Shown here: in pieces, positions 44,964 through 53,718 of the stretch
How positions within the stretch are numbered: the first letter of the stretch is position 1
Layout: every line of letters starts with the position of its first letter
Source of the DNA: Ignavibacteriota bacterium
GTDB lineage: Bacteria > Bacteroidota > Ignavibacteria > SZUA-365
Length of the DNA stretch: 64,000 nt
Direction: 5' to 3'
NCBI GenBank assembly: GCA_016218045.1
Contig: JACRFB010000045.1
Coordinates: forward strand, 62,001 to 126,000
Made by a program: the position numbers and the translations under genes
Notes under the pieces: model-generated
Database searches by the model: none
The model's input: only the letters and a program-made list of their open reading frames with translations
What the model was told of the DNA's origin: nothing

Positions 44964-45484
44964 GTCCGATGGGACGTCGCGCGTTTCGCGATTTTTTTTC
45001 TCGCTTTCATGTGGAAATGCTCGCGGCCGACGCGTCCGCCGTCAACCGACGCCTGCGCATCATCCTGCTGCTGCACATCTACGTGTTGTCGCTATGCCTG
45101 CCTGTCACTTCGGGTGTGCTGTTCGGCCTCGCGTATCTCCCTCTCTTCGAGGAGAATCCCGACGTGCACGGGTTGATGGCGGTGTCGACGGGCATACTCG
45201 GCGTGCTGGTGTTTTTTATCTTTCTCTTCAAGTATCAGATCACGGCCCTGCTCGACTTCCGCCACCGCGTGCTTTTTCTGCTTCTGCATGCGACCGTGAC
45301 AGCGGTGCTGTTCTTCACCGTCATCTGGCTCGGCTTTGCGTCGCCCTGGCACGCGACCCCGTACTGGGGCTCCTACGATCTGAACACCGCCGCGCGCAGT
45401 TGGGTGATATCCGTGATTGTGATCGGATCGATCACGCTGCTCGGCAGCATCTTCGATCTGTTCCGCCGCCTGACGAGCCGCTGA
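44960..45484 (+). CDS. Four-helix membrane protein, function unknown
   Basis: 174 aa, ATG at 44960 overlapping the previous stop by 4 bases. Hydrophobic segments at about 33-57, 70-90, 102-124 and 146-166. No family recognised and no charged or metal-binding residues stand out within the helices. Third gene of a translationally coupled trio. Confidence 0.72.
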   Translation: MSPMGRRAFRDFFSRFHVEMLAADASAVNRRLRIILLLHIYVLSLCLPVTSGVLFGLAYLPLFEENPDVHGLMAVSTGILGVLVFFIFLFKYQITALLDFRHRVLFLLLHATVTAVLFFTVIWLGFASPWHATPYWGSYDLNTAARSWVISVIVIGSITLLGSIFDLFRRLTSR

Positions 45485-45489
45485 CCCTC

Positions 45490-47517
45490 TCAGCGCGGGC
45501 CAGCCACCGCCGTTCCGAGATTCCGTTCCAGTGTGATCGCAATAAGAGAGGAAAGGATCTCGAACTCCGGTAATTCGCGCTCGCGTGCCGTGACCGGGGC
45601 TCCTCTGTCCGTGGAGATCGCGACATCCTTTTTCCCGAGTTCGATCAGCAGGCCCGTGGCGACGTGCTGTACGTCCTGCCGCGCGCGTTCGGCGGTGACA
45701 AACGCCGCGCCGCCGACGTCGAGCACGGGGCGCACGACGATGCGGTCGCCATTGTTCAGGCGCGCGGCGATGTCGCGCAGCAGCTCGCGTGTGGAGCGGC
45801 CTTCGCTGCTGGCTCCGAGATCCGCGCTGCGAATCACATAGGTCGATGTGGAACGGACGTCGACCTCGCGTCCGCCGGTGGAATCGCCCGCGAAGGCGAA
45901 ACCCAGCGCGTCGGTGGCGGTGATGATGGTGCCCGTGGTATCGGTCACATCGAAGCGGGCGTAGAGTGGCGGCAGGTCGGAATTTGCGCCGCCGCCGAAC
46001 AGAAGGCCGACGTCCAGATCGCGCTGCGCGGCGGCATCGTCGCTGGAATACCGCGCGATTTCCTTGTCCTTGTGCATGATCGTGATCGACCAGTCGCGGA
46101 GGGCTTCGGCGTTTCTGATTGTCGGATCCAGATTGATCGGCGTGGTGATGAAATTCTCGACCATCCAGTCGGTGGTCAGTGGCGCGAAGGCGGCGCGCGA
46201 CGCACTGCGGAATTCGACGCACCGGAGCTGCGCCGGGTTGGTGTACCGAGCGGGGCGTGCGACACGTGTTTCGATTTGTATCCGCGATGCCGGCAGGTCC
46301 CAGATGGTGCGGAGATAGTACTGCACCGCCTCGGCGCGCGCTTCGGCCATGGCGCCGGGCTCGTCGGGCGAGGCCGATCCGACAATCGTCAGTGACGCCG
46401 TGGGATTTTCAGTGAGCCGCAGCCCGATGACATTCAGGATCTGGTAGTACTGCTCGGCGGCGTGCAGGCGGATCAGGCGGCGCGTCGAGAACGAGAAGCG
46501 GGTGGCGCGCGATATCTGCGCGTAGCGACCAGGGATCTGCGCCGAATTTTTGTCGAAAAACACGAAGGGGATGAGCGGCGCGCTCTGCCGGTAATACTGC
46601 TGTGCGGTGCGCACCATGGCTCTGCTGATCCGTTCGCCGTTGCCGCCGACACTGAAGAGCCGTATGGTGGCCTCGAGCGGGAGTGCCGCGCGCGCAAGCG
46701 GTGCGGCGGTGTCGACCACCACCGGGGCGGGTTCGAGCGGTTCGGGTTCCGCGTCCTCGGGTTCCCCATGCAGCGAGATGGACAGCCCCGCGCCGATGCT
46801 GAAGGCCCTGACGCCAAGACCGAGTCCGAGCGCCGCCGCATCGGCGCGCGAATGGATGTTCCACGCGATGGATGTCGTGCCGCTGAGGGGCGACGCAAAG
46901 CGGAATGCGAGCGCGATGCCGCCGTGCGTCCGCGCCCCTGCGAGTGCATCGTCACTGCGCAGCACGCGTGTGGTTGTGCCGCTTTCGGGGAAGGCGGCAT
47001 TGGATGGCGCGAGCAGGAATTCGGTGAGCGAGGTCCGGCCGTCGAAACGATGCGTGATCCACGGGCCGGCGTCGAGCGTGACGTATTCGGTAAGCGCGAT
47101 GGAAGCGAGCGCCTCGAGCCGCGCGAAGGGTGCGTCGCTGCGCGCTTCGAAACGTGCCAGCGCGGTCACCACGCGGCTGCTGCGCGGATCGAAGAAGGGC
47201 GAGGTGGTGTACTGGTCGGATGTAAAAAGTCCGGAAGAGAAACCGAGCGCGCCGCGCAGAGTCAGGCCCGCTCCCTCGGCAAAGAGCCCGGGCCAGCGCA
47301 CGTCGCCCGACAGACTCGCTTCGTGATTCGACGAATATCCCTTTGGATCGCAGTCGCACCACGAGACGCGGCCGTCGCGGCGCTCGAGATGCAGTGGCAC
47401 GCCGAACGAGTACTCGACTCCGGCGGTCCAATCCCTGCCGGTCTGACCGGGCATACACGCGGGCAGCAGCAGCAGAACCAGCGCACACAGCGCGCGTGTT
47501 TCAGAAGTACGCGCCAT
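45490..47517 (-). CDS. OmpA-like outer-membrane-associated protein
   Basis: 675 aa with a signal peptide (ALCALVLLLLPACMPGQ). Residues 25-260 look like outer membrane beta strands (alternating hydrophobic, aromatic-ended). The OmpA-like peptidoglycan-binding pattern is seen at about 310-420: 'FVFFDKNSAQIPGRY', 'LTIVGSASPDEPGAMAEARA' and 'DLPASRIQIETR'. A second, shorter OmpA-type block lies near the end ('LNNGDRIVVRPVLDVGG', 'AERARQDVQHVA'). Likely links outer membrane and peptidoglycan. Its start lies inside the 3' end of the lipoprotein gene (17-base overlap). Confidence 0.8.
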   Translation of the reverse strand: MARTSETRALCALVLLLLPACMPGQTGRDWTAGVEYSFGVPLHLERRDGRVSWCDCDPKGYSSNHEASLSGDVRWPGLFAEGAGLTLRGALGFSSGLFTSDQYTTSPFFDPRSSRVVTALARFEARSDAPFARLEALASIALTEYVTLDAGPWITHRFDGRTSLTEFLLAPSNAAFPESGTTTRVLRSDDALAGARTHGGIALAFRFASPLSGTTSIAWNIHSRADAAALGLGLGVRAFSIGAGLSISLHGEPEDAEPEPLEPAPVVVDTAAPLARAALPLEATIRLFSVGGNGERISRAMVRTAQQYYRQSAPLIPFVFFDKNSAQIPGRYAQISRATRFSFSTRRLIRLHAAEQYYQILNVIGLRLTENPTASLTIVGSASPDEPGAMAEARAEAVQYYLRTIWDLPASRIQIETRVARPARYTNPAQLRCVEFRSASRAAFAPLTTDWMVENFITTPINLDPTIRNAEALRDWSITIMHKDKEIARYSSDDAAAQRDLDVGLLFGGGANSDLPPLYARFDVTDTTGTIITATDALGFAFAGDSTGGREVDVRSTSTYVIRSADLGASSEGRSTRELLRDIAARLNNGDRIVVRPVLDVGGAAFVTAERARQDVQHVATGLLIELGKKDVAISTDRGAPVTARERELPEFEILSSLIAITLERNLGTAVAGPR

Positions 47518-48064
47518 CGAAACGTCCGTTTGACAGGATCACCTGTTTGCCCGCACCGCTCTGTATCACGCCGGAGTAGGAACCACGGACGCGGCGCGAC
47601 ATGGGATCAGAAAGTACCAGCATCTGTGTCGCTCCGGTGATCGACACGTATTCCACGTTCCCGATAAGTATCCGCACCTTGCACTTCGCCGCGGGGTCCT
47701 GCAGGGCGTTCGACCAGGAAAAATTTCCGCTCCCGCCGCCGGGCACCGAGAGATGCACCACGACCGCCACGCGGTCGCCGCGTGGTCCGACAATGGTGTC
47801 GGCATTGAGGATGCTTGTCACATCGTCGGAGGCGAAGTAGTACGCGCGCGCGCTCCGCGGCTGCAGGTTGAACACACCGGATTTGTACCCGTCGCCGTCG
47901 AGCACAAAGGCATTGTCGGACAGCGAGTCCGGCCCCGCTACGCCGTCCCAATCGCTCGGCAGACGGTCTTCACAGGCCGAGAGGAGGCACGTCAGCGTCC
48001 AGAAAAACGCGGGTGCGATTCGTATGAGAGCGCGTCTGTTCAGTATGTTGCGGATGGTGTGCAT
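47501..48064 (-). CDS. Small lipoprotein, function unknown
   Basis: 187 aa from ATG 48064; 'FFWTLTCLLSAC-EDRL' is a lipobox with the acylated Cys. The mature part is beta-rich with a Ser/Gly turn region; no named domain. Overlaps the OmpA-like gene by 17 bases, so they form one unit. Divergent from the ECF sigma gene with about 100 bases between the starts, which may make it a sigma target. Confidence 0.75.
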   Translation of the reverse strand: MHTIRNILNRRALIRIAPAFFWTLTCLLSACEDRLPSDWDGVAGPDSLSDNAFVLDGDGYKSGVFNLQPRSARAYYFASDDVTSILNADTIVGPRGDRVAVVVHLSVPGGGSGNFSWSNALQDPAAKCKVRILIGNVEYVSITGATQMLVLSDPMSRRVRGSYSGVIQSGAGKQVILSNGRFDGAYF

Positions 48065-48165
48065 CACAAATGACCCGACCGTGCAAAAGTACAACGAGAT
48101 CGCGTCCCGCGATACACCCCGGGTCCGGATTTATTTTTTCCGTGCTGTCAGGAATTGTGTCCCTT

Positions 48166-48840
48166 ATGAGTCATGATTCCGACCAGCAGCCGGAACTCCG
48201 GCCTCAAAGAATGTTTCTCTTCATTTCCACGGCAAAAAAGCAGAAATCCCGAATGAGCGCACCGCACATAGTGTCCGACGATGCGGCCCTCATGGACCGC
48301 CATCTCGGCGGCGACGATGACGCGTTTCTGGAGCTTTTTCAGCGCCTGAACGGCCGTCTTCACATGTTTGCCCTGCGCTTCCTTGGAAATGCGGAGCAAG
48401 CGGACGACGTGATACAGGAAGTGTGGGAAAAGGTGATACTCATGCGCCGCACGCCGTCGCGTGTCGAGAATCCGGCCGCGTACATCTTTATGATGGTGCG
48501 CAATTGTTGTCTGAACTCGATCAAATACCGGCGGCGGACCTCGCCGTTTTCGACAATGGAAGAAGACTCGCATCCGCGGTCATCGGGTGATGAGAGAACC
48601 GAGATGGAGGAAATCGTTTTTGCCGCGCTGCACTCGTTGCCGCACGAATACCGTGAAGTACTCGTTTTGAACGTGTACAGCGGGTACAGTCTCGGCGAAA
48701 TAGCGGCATTGATGGACAAGAGTCCGGAGGCGATCTGGAAACGCGCCTCCAGGGCACGTGAAAAACTTCGTTCCGCCGTTCTCGCAATGGCGGAAGGACA
48801 GCGCCTGGATATGCCGGCGTTGGGCGGCTCAATAGCGTGA
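48166..48840 (+). CDS. ECF-type sigma-70 factor
   Basis: 224 aa from ATG 48166 (AGGAA upstream); a later ATG at 48253 is also possible and would match the usual length better. Region 2: 'LFQRLNGRLHMFALRFLGNA' and 'ADDVIQEVWEKVIL'; region 4: 'LHSLPHEYREVLVLNVYSGY' and 'SLGEIAALMDKSPEAIWKRA'. These recognise the -10 and -35 elements respectively. Followed after 13 bases by a small membrane protein that is probably its anti-sigma factor. Confidence 0.9.
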   Translation: MSHDSDQQPELRPQRMFLFISTAKKQKSRMSAPHIVSDDAALMDRHLGGDDDAFLELFQRLNGRLHMFALRFLGNAEQADDVIQEVWEKVILMRRTPSRVENPAAYIFMMVRNCCLNSIKYRRRTSPFSTMEEDSHPRSSGDERTEMEEIVFAALHSLPHEYREVLVLNVYSGYSLGEIAALMDKSPEAIWKRASRAREKLRSAVLAMAEGQRLDMPALGGSIA

Positions 48841-48853
48841 CGAGGATACACAC

Positions 48854-49510
48854 ATGAACACGATGAATATGGAACGACTGATTGAAAAATACTTCGACGG
48901 CGCCCTGTCGCCGGCCGAACGTTTGGACTTTGAGCGGCTTGCCGCCGGCGATCCAGCGCTTATGCGTTCAATACAGGCCGAGGGATCGATTCGCGAGGTG
49001 TTCGCGCGTGATCGCGCACGGATGCACACGGATTCGGGGGCTCTGCAGACGCATCTTGCGGGTATGCTGAAACAGGTGCCCGGTACACCCGCTTCTCTCC
49101 CCGCGGCGGGCGGCGCATCCACCTGGCTCGGCGCTGCTGCCACGATAAAAATCACGTCGATAGCTGTCGCGGTGCTCGGCATACTCGGCGCCACGTACTT
49201 TCTGACGCCCGATCCGGGCCCGGCCGACAGTCTGCGCGCAACCACGGAAGAAACCGTCGCACCCGCCGCTGCAGCTCCCGCACCCGCACAGGCGCCTGTC
49301 GAAAACACCGTCACAGGTGCCACGCGGAATGATGCAGGGGGCAGAACATCCGCGGTCCGGCCGGAGGATGAAATCCGCGTACTCGAGACGGATCAGGTGC
49401 GCGACGCGGGAACGGGTGTCGCGACCGGCTCGGCGGTGATGACCTCCGACACCGTGCGGACACGTGTCAATGTGAATCTTAACCCGATCAAAAAAGACGA
49501 AAATATCTGA
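48854..49510 (+). CDS. Putative anti-sigma factor (single-pass membrane protein)
   Basis: 218 aa with GAGGATA upstream. A short helical N-terminal region ('MERLIEKYFDGALSPAERLDFERL') resembles the cytoplasmic zinc-less anti-sigma domain seen in many ECF partners. One membrane segment follows at about 95-115 ('IKITSIAVAVLGILGATYFL') and an Ala/Pro/Thr-rich outer part. No HxxxCxxC zinc motif. The assignment rests on size, topology and position directly after the sigma gene. Confidence 0.68.
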   Translation: MNTMNMERLIEKYFDGALSPAERLDFERLAAGDPALMRSIQAEGSIREVFARDRARMHTDSGALQTHLAGMLKQVPGTPASLPAAGGASTWLGAAATIKITSIAVAVLGILGATYFLTPDPGPADSLRATTEETVAPAAAAPAPAQAPVENTVTGATRNDAGGRTSAVRPEDEIRVLETDQVRDAGTGVATGSAVMTSDTVRTRVNVNLNPIKKDENI

Positions 49511-49550
49511 TACTCCTACGAACGCGCGAATGCGCGCTCCTCCTCGCATG

Positions 49551-49580
49551 CGCCCGGTGCCGTTTCGACTGCACCGGGCG
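49551..49580 (+). terminator. Rho-independent terminator after the sigma/anti-sigma pair
   Basis: CGCCCGGTGC (49551-49560), 10-base loop, GCACCGGGCG (49571-49580): a 10-bp perfect stem followed by TCTGCGTTTT. The T run is slightly displaced, so termination strength is uncertain. Confidence 0.65.
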
Positions 49581-49658
49581 TCTGCGTTTTGTGCGGCGCT
49601 GTGGAAAATGTCCGTAATTCTTTGTAGACTTCGCGAGTACCTTCACTCGCGGAATCGT

Positions 49659-51626
49659 ATGTCACCACGCACCGTTCCCGGCTTCCTTCTTCTCCTGTCG
49701 CTGCCCCTGTGCCTTCATGCACAGTGGTCGGGCATGCCGGACGTCAACAACCCAGTCTGCCTTGCCGATTCGTCGCAGAGGAACATCGACATGGTGTCGG
49801 ACGGACGGGGCGGTTCGATACTCGTGTGGGAGGACGATCGCGGCACGTCCGGAAGCCCCGACATCTACGCGCAGAGAATGTCGGCCATCGGCATACCGAA
49901 ATGGGGCGTTGACGGCACACCGGTCTGTATCATGCCGGGAGCGCAGAAACGCCCCCGCATCATCAGCGACGGCGCGGGTGGTGTCATCGCCGTGTGGGAC
50001 GACACGCGCAACGGTGATGCCGACCTGTACGCGCAGCGGCTCGACTCGAGCGGTGTGCCGTGCTGGTCGTTGAACGGCGTGCCTGTCATCACAGTGTCAT
50101 GGTCACAGCAATATCCCGCGCTCGCGTCCGACGGACAGGGAGGCGCGATAGTCGTGTGGCAGGACACACGCAGCACCGGGTTCACCATCTACGCGCAGCA
50201 TCTCGCATCGACCGGCATGATACTTTGGGGCGACGCGGGCCGGCGTGTCTCAGGAGGCAGTCAGGCCGCGGTATTGCCGCAGGTTCTGGCTGATGGAATG
50301 AAGGGAGCCGTGATCGTGTGGGAAGACGGGCGCGCGCCCTCGAGCGGTGCCGACATCTATGCGCAGCGTATCGATTCGGTCGGAGCACTGCTCTGGAATG
50401 CGGACGGCGTCCCACTCTGTACCGCGACGGGAGCACAGAAGTCTCCGCGCATCGCGCCCGTGTCATCGGCCGGCGCCTGTATCGTCTGGCAGGATCAGCG
50501 CGCGAGCGCCACCATGTCCGACATCTACGCGCAGTTGATCGATTCCGCCGGGCGCGTCCAATGGCTCAGCAACGGTCTGGCGATCTGCAAGGCTTCCGAC
50601 AATCAGTTTTCGCCCGAGATCGTGAGTGACGGAGCGGGCGGCGCCATCATCGCGTGGCTCGATGCACGCTTCGGCTATACGGTGCGGCCCTTCGCGCAAC
50701 GCCTGAATCCGGCGGGCAATCTGTTATGGCAGTTGAACGGCTACGACCTCTGCCCGTCGGCGCAGGACGCGGACCATCTGCGGCTTTCACCGGACGGTTC
50801 AAACGGGGTCGTGGTCGCGTGGGCCGACAATCGCAGCGGCAATTACAACATCTACGCGCAGCGCATCGAGAGCGGCGGATCACGCGTCTGGGGCGCCGCG
50901 GGTGTGGCGGTGTGTGTGGCGTCGGGAGATCAACTGGATGTGGAACTCACGGCCACCGGCATGGGTGGATGGATACTTGCGTGGATCGACCTCCGCGGTG
51001 GTCGTGTGTTTACCGACATCTATGCGAGCTACCTGTACGCGGGCGGCTTCATCCCCGTACGGCTGCTGAGTTTTACCGCCGAGGAAGAAGCAGGCGCTGC
51101 CGTTCTGCGCTGGATCACCGAGACGGAATGTCTCAACGCCGGCTTCGACATTCAGCGGTCGCATGACGGGGAGACTTGGACCAGCATCGGATTTGCCGAG
51201 GGCAGTGCTTCGTGCAGTATCGGCAGGAGCTACGAATTCATCGATCCGCTGCCGCTGTCGCGCCATCCACTTGGTGATATTCTGTACCGGTTGCGGCAGA
51301 TCGACTACGACGGACACAGCACCATGCTCCCGTTCGCACGGCTTGTCTATGCTCCGCGCGTGGAAAGCATTGTCATCAGCGCCGCACCGAATCCGGCCGC
51401 CGGCCGCACCTCGCTCGCGGTGTTTTTTCCCCGTCGTATGGATGCGACGGTGCGCCTGCACGACGCCTGCGGCCGCCTCGTCACCACGCTGCTCGAAGCG
51501 ACACCCGTCGAGCGCGGTGCGCGGCATTTTTCCTTCGACGTCTCATCACTTCCTTGCGGCGTGTATTTCCTGACTGCGGAATCCGGTGCTTCGGCGGCGG
51601 TGCACCGCCTCGTGCGCGGCGACTGA
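49659..51626 (+). CDS. Secreted eight-repeat surface protein with T9SS domain
   Basis: 655 aa from ATG 49659, which starts a signal peptide (GFLLLLSLPLCLHAQ). Eight repeats of about 45-60 residues have the form 'sDG.GG.ivvW.D.R......IyAQR.ds.G...W', a propeller-like pattern common in Bacteroidota surface proteins. A C-terminal Fn3/Ig-like part ('LRWITETECLNAGFDIQRSH') precedes a T9SS tail ('SAAPNPAAGRTSLAVFF', 'GVYFLTAESG'). Ligand unknown. Confidence 0.87.
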   Translation: MSPRTVPGFLLLLSLPLCLHAQWSGMPDVNNPVCLADSSQRNIDMVSDGRGGSILVWEDDRGTSGSPDIYAQRMSAIGIPKWGVDGTPVCIMPGAQKRPRIISDGAGGVIAVWDDTRNGDADLYAQRLDSSGVPCWSLNGVPVITVSWSQQYPALASDGQGGAIVVWQDTRSTGFTIYAQHLASTGMILWGDAGRRVSGGSQAAVLPQVLADGMKGAVIVWEDGRAPSSGADIYAQRIDSVGALLWNADGVPLCTATGAQKSPRIAPVSSAGACIVWQDQRASATMSDIYAQLIDSAGRVQWLSNGLAICKASDNQFSPEIVSDGAGGAIIAWLDARFGYTVRPFAQRLNPAGNLLWQLNGYDLCPSAQDADHLRLSPDGSNGVVVAWADNRSGNYNIYAQRIESGGSRVWGAAGVAVCVASGDQLDVELTATGMGGWILAWIDLRGGRVFTDIYASYLYAGGFIPVRLLSFTAEEEAGAAVLRWITETECLNAGFDIQRSHDGETWTSIGFAEGSASCSIGRSYEFIDPLPLSRHPLGDILYRLRQIDYDGHSTMLPFARLVYAPRVESIVISAAPNPAAGRTSLAVFFPRRMDATVRLHDACGRLVTTLLEATPVERGARHFSFDVSSLPCGVYFLTAESGASAAVHRLVRGD

Positions 51627-51633
51627 CGCGCGC

Positions 51634-52446
51634 ATGGCTCCCGGACAGTTTTTGTTGGTTGTACTGGCGGGCGTCGGCACGGGTTTGCTCGGCGGCGTGT
51701 TCGGCATCGGCGGCGGAATTTTTCTCATCCCCGTCCTGACCATTGGATTCGGCCTGCCCATGCATGAGGCGCTTGCCGCCAGCATCGTCACGGTGATCGC
51801 CACCTCGAGTGCGACAGCGTCGATATACGTGCGCAAGGGAATCAGCAATGTGCGCCTCGGCATGTCGTTGGAGGTCATGACCACAATCGGCGCGGTGCTG
51901 GGCGGCTTCGGCGCGGCCATGCTGCCGGGCGATGTGCTTCGCACGTTCTTCGCGGTATTCCTTCTCTGCATGGCGGCGCTGATGTGGTGGCGCGCGCGTA
52001 AACACGGTGAAGGAGTGATACGCGACGATGCCGGCGCGTCTATCCGCGGCTCGTTTTTTGATCCGGCCGAAGGCAGGCAGATCTCGTACAGCGTGCGAAA
52101 CCTGCGCGCGGGCATGCTTGTGTCGTTCTTCGCCGGGAACATCAGCGGCCTGCTCGGTGTGGGCGGCGGCATCATCAAAGTGCCCGTGATGAACATGGTC
52201 TGCGGCGTCCCGATGAAGGCCGCGACGGCGACAAGCAACCTGATGATCGGTGTCACCGCCGTCGCCAGCGCCGTCATCTATTTTGCGCACGGCTACGTGC
52301 ACCCGTACTACACGGGCGCCGCGGTGCTGGGCGTCCTCGCGGGCTCCGCGCTGGGGACGCGTGTCGCGGCGCGTGTGCGCGGACGCACGCTGATCTATCT
52401 GTTTGTGTTTCTCATGCTGGCCACGTCGGTGAGGATGTTCCTGTGA
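51634..52446 (+). CDS. TauE/SafE-family anion exporter
   Basis: 270 aa from ATG 51634. Hallmark repeats: 'GLLGGVFGIGGGIFLIPVL' in the first half and 'GLLGVGGGIIKVPVMNMV' in the second, with about eight membrane segments and 'ATATSNLMIGVTA' between. The family moves sulfite, organosulfonates or related anions across the inner membrane. Its TGA overlaps the GTG of the DUF1634 gene. Confidence 0.92.
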   Translation: MAPGQFLLVVLAGVGTGLLGGVFGIGGGIFLIPVLTIGFGLPMHEALAASIVTVIATSSATASIYVRKGISNVRLGMSLEVMTTIGAVLGGFGAAMLPGDVLRTFFAVFLLCMAALMWWRARKHGEGVIRDDAGASIRGSFFDPAEGRQISYSVRNLRAGMLVSFFAGNISGLLGVGGGIIKVPVMNMVCGVPMKAATATSNLMIGVTAVASAVIYFAHGYVHPYYTGAAVLGVLAGSALGTRVAARVRGRTLIYLFVFLMLATSVRMFL

Positions 52447-52808
52447 ACCGTCCGTCGGTGGAGAGGGCGCTCGAGCGTATTGTCAGTCTGACTCTGCGCG
52501 CGGGACTGGCCGTCAGCGCCCTGCTGCTTTGCGTCGGCCTCGGCCTCTCGCTGCTCTCCCCCGGCGTCTCTGTGATCGGAACCTCGTGGTCGCTGTCGCG
52601 GTACGCGGTTCAATCGCCCGCGCAGACCATCGCTGATCCTGCCGCGTGGCTGCTTGCCGGCATCTGCGTGCTGATGTCCACACCCGTGCTGCGCGTCCTC
52701 ATCGCGGCGACTGCCTTCGCCGCCGAGAAGGACTGGCGCTACGTGCTGATCTCGTCGATGGTGCTTTCCGTGCTCGCCGTGAGTGTGGCGCTCGCCTGGA
52801 TGTTCTGA
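52443..52808 (+). CDS. DUF1634 membrane protein
   Basis: 121 aa, GTG start overlapping the TauE stop (GTGA). Three membrane segments (about 18-40, 66-86, 95-118) with the DUF1634 order. The family is habitually found directly behind TauE/SafE transporters, so it is presumed an accessory subunit. Confidence 0.88.
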   Translation: MNRPSVERALERIVSLTLRAGLAVSALLLCVGLGLSLLSPGVSVIGTSWSLSRYAVQSPAQTIADPAAWLLAGICVLMSTPVLRVLIAATAFAAEKDWRYVLISSMVLSVLAVSVALAWMF

Positions 52809-52823
52809 CGGAAGAGGTGACGA

Positions 52824-53666
52824 TCAGCGGTACGAGAAGATCATCGCGTAGATGATCAGCAGCACCATGCCGAGACCCAGGACGACGGCAACGGTTCCGA
52901 ATGCCCGCACCGCGCGAAGAACGATGGGCTGATACGGCTCCACAAGATTGTCCTTCAACGTGCCGCTTTCGACCAGCGCCTTGTATTCGCCCGGCTTGTC
53001 CTCTTCCAGTTCCTCGACCGACATCCGGCCGGTAAAGATGACGGTGTCCATCGGGAATTTTTCAGGACGCAGGTGCGTGTTGAAGAAGTGCACGGTGAAA
53101 ATGAAGCCCACCGCGAGCAGCGCCTCGTCGCTGTGCACGATCGTTGCGATGTTCAGCATCCATCCCGGAATGACGAGCGTGAAGAATTCCGGGAACCACA
53201 GCGTGAGGCCGGTGGACCCGATGACGACCATTCCCCAGAACACGGCGAAGTAGTCGAATTTTTCCCAGTACGTCCATCGTCCGAATTCCGGTCGGGGCCC
53301 CTTGCCGGTGAACCATTTCAACGAGGCGATAAGATCGTTCAGGTCCTTGCGGTTGAACATCATCGAATCGGGGCCGAACACAAAACGTTTCCAACTGACC
53401 TTCTGCCGTTTGCGCGTGCGGACAAGGTCGACGATGTGCACGCCGAACATGATGATCATCAACGCGGCCGCGAGGCGGTGTATGGAACCTGCGCCCTCGA
53501 ATCCGCCGAACAGCCGCGCGAGGAAGGCCGCCCAGCCCGTGTACGCGAATTTCAACGACATGCCCGTGAGGGCAAGACTGATGAAACTCACAATCATGAC
53601 GATGTGGAGGATGCGTTGCAGTCGCGTGAAACGCTGGAATTGCAGGCGTCCGTGTGATTCGGCCAT
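52824..53666 (-). CDS. Cytochrome b-type membrane subunit of the multiheme operon
   Basis: 280 aa with four to five membrane segments. Histidine pairs for b hemes sit in 'SIHRLAAALMIIMFGVH' and 'IVHSDEALLAVGFIFTVH', as in the formate-dehydrogenase gamma / cytochrome b561 group. It resembles the C-terminal half of the 13-heme fusion protein ('YFAVFWGMVVIGSTG' against 'YWALVWGNIVMGATG'). Role by family: quinol oxidation or reduction in the inner membrane. It follows the 19-heme gene by 52 bases and ends 15 bases from the convergent DUF1634 gene. Confidence 0.88.
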   Translation of the reverse strand: MAESHGRLQFQRFTRLQRILHIVMIVSFISLALTGMSLKFAYTGWAAFLARLFGGFEGAGSIHRLAAALMIIMFGVHIVDLVRTRKRQKVSWKRFVFGPDSMMFNRKDLNDLIASLKWFTGKGPRPEFGRWTYWEKFDYFAVFWGMVVIGSTGLTLWFPEFFTLVIPGWMLNIATIVHSDEALLAVGFIFTVHFFNTHLRPEKFPMDTVIFTGRMSVEELEEDKPGEYKALVESGTLKDNLVEPYQPIVLRAVRAFGTVAVVLGLGMVLLIIYAMIFSYR

Positions 53667-53718
53667 GGAAGATCTATCCTTTTAGCGGCGTGGTTCGAGA
53701 GGCGGAAAATTCGAGATG

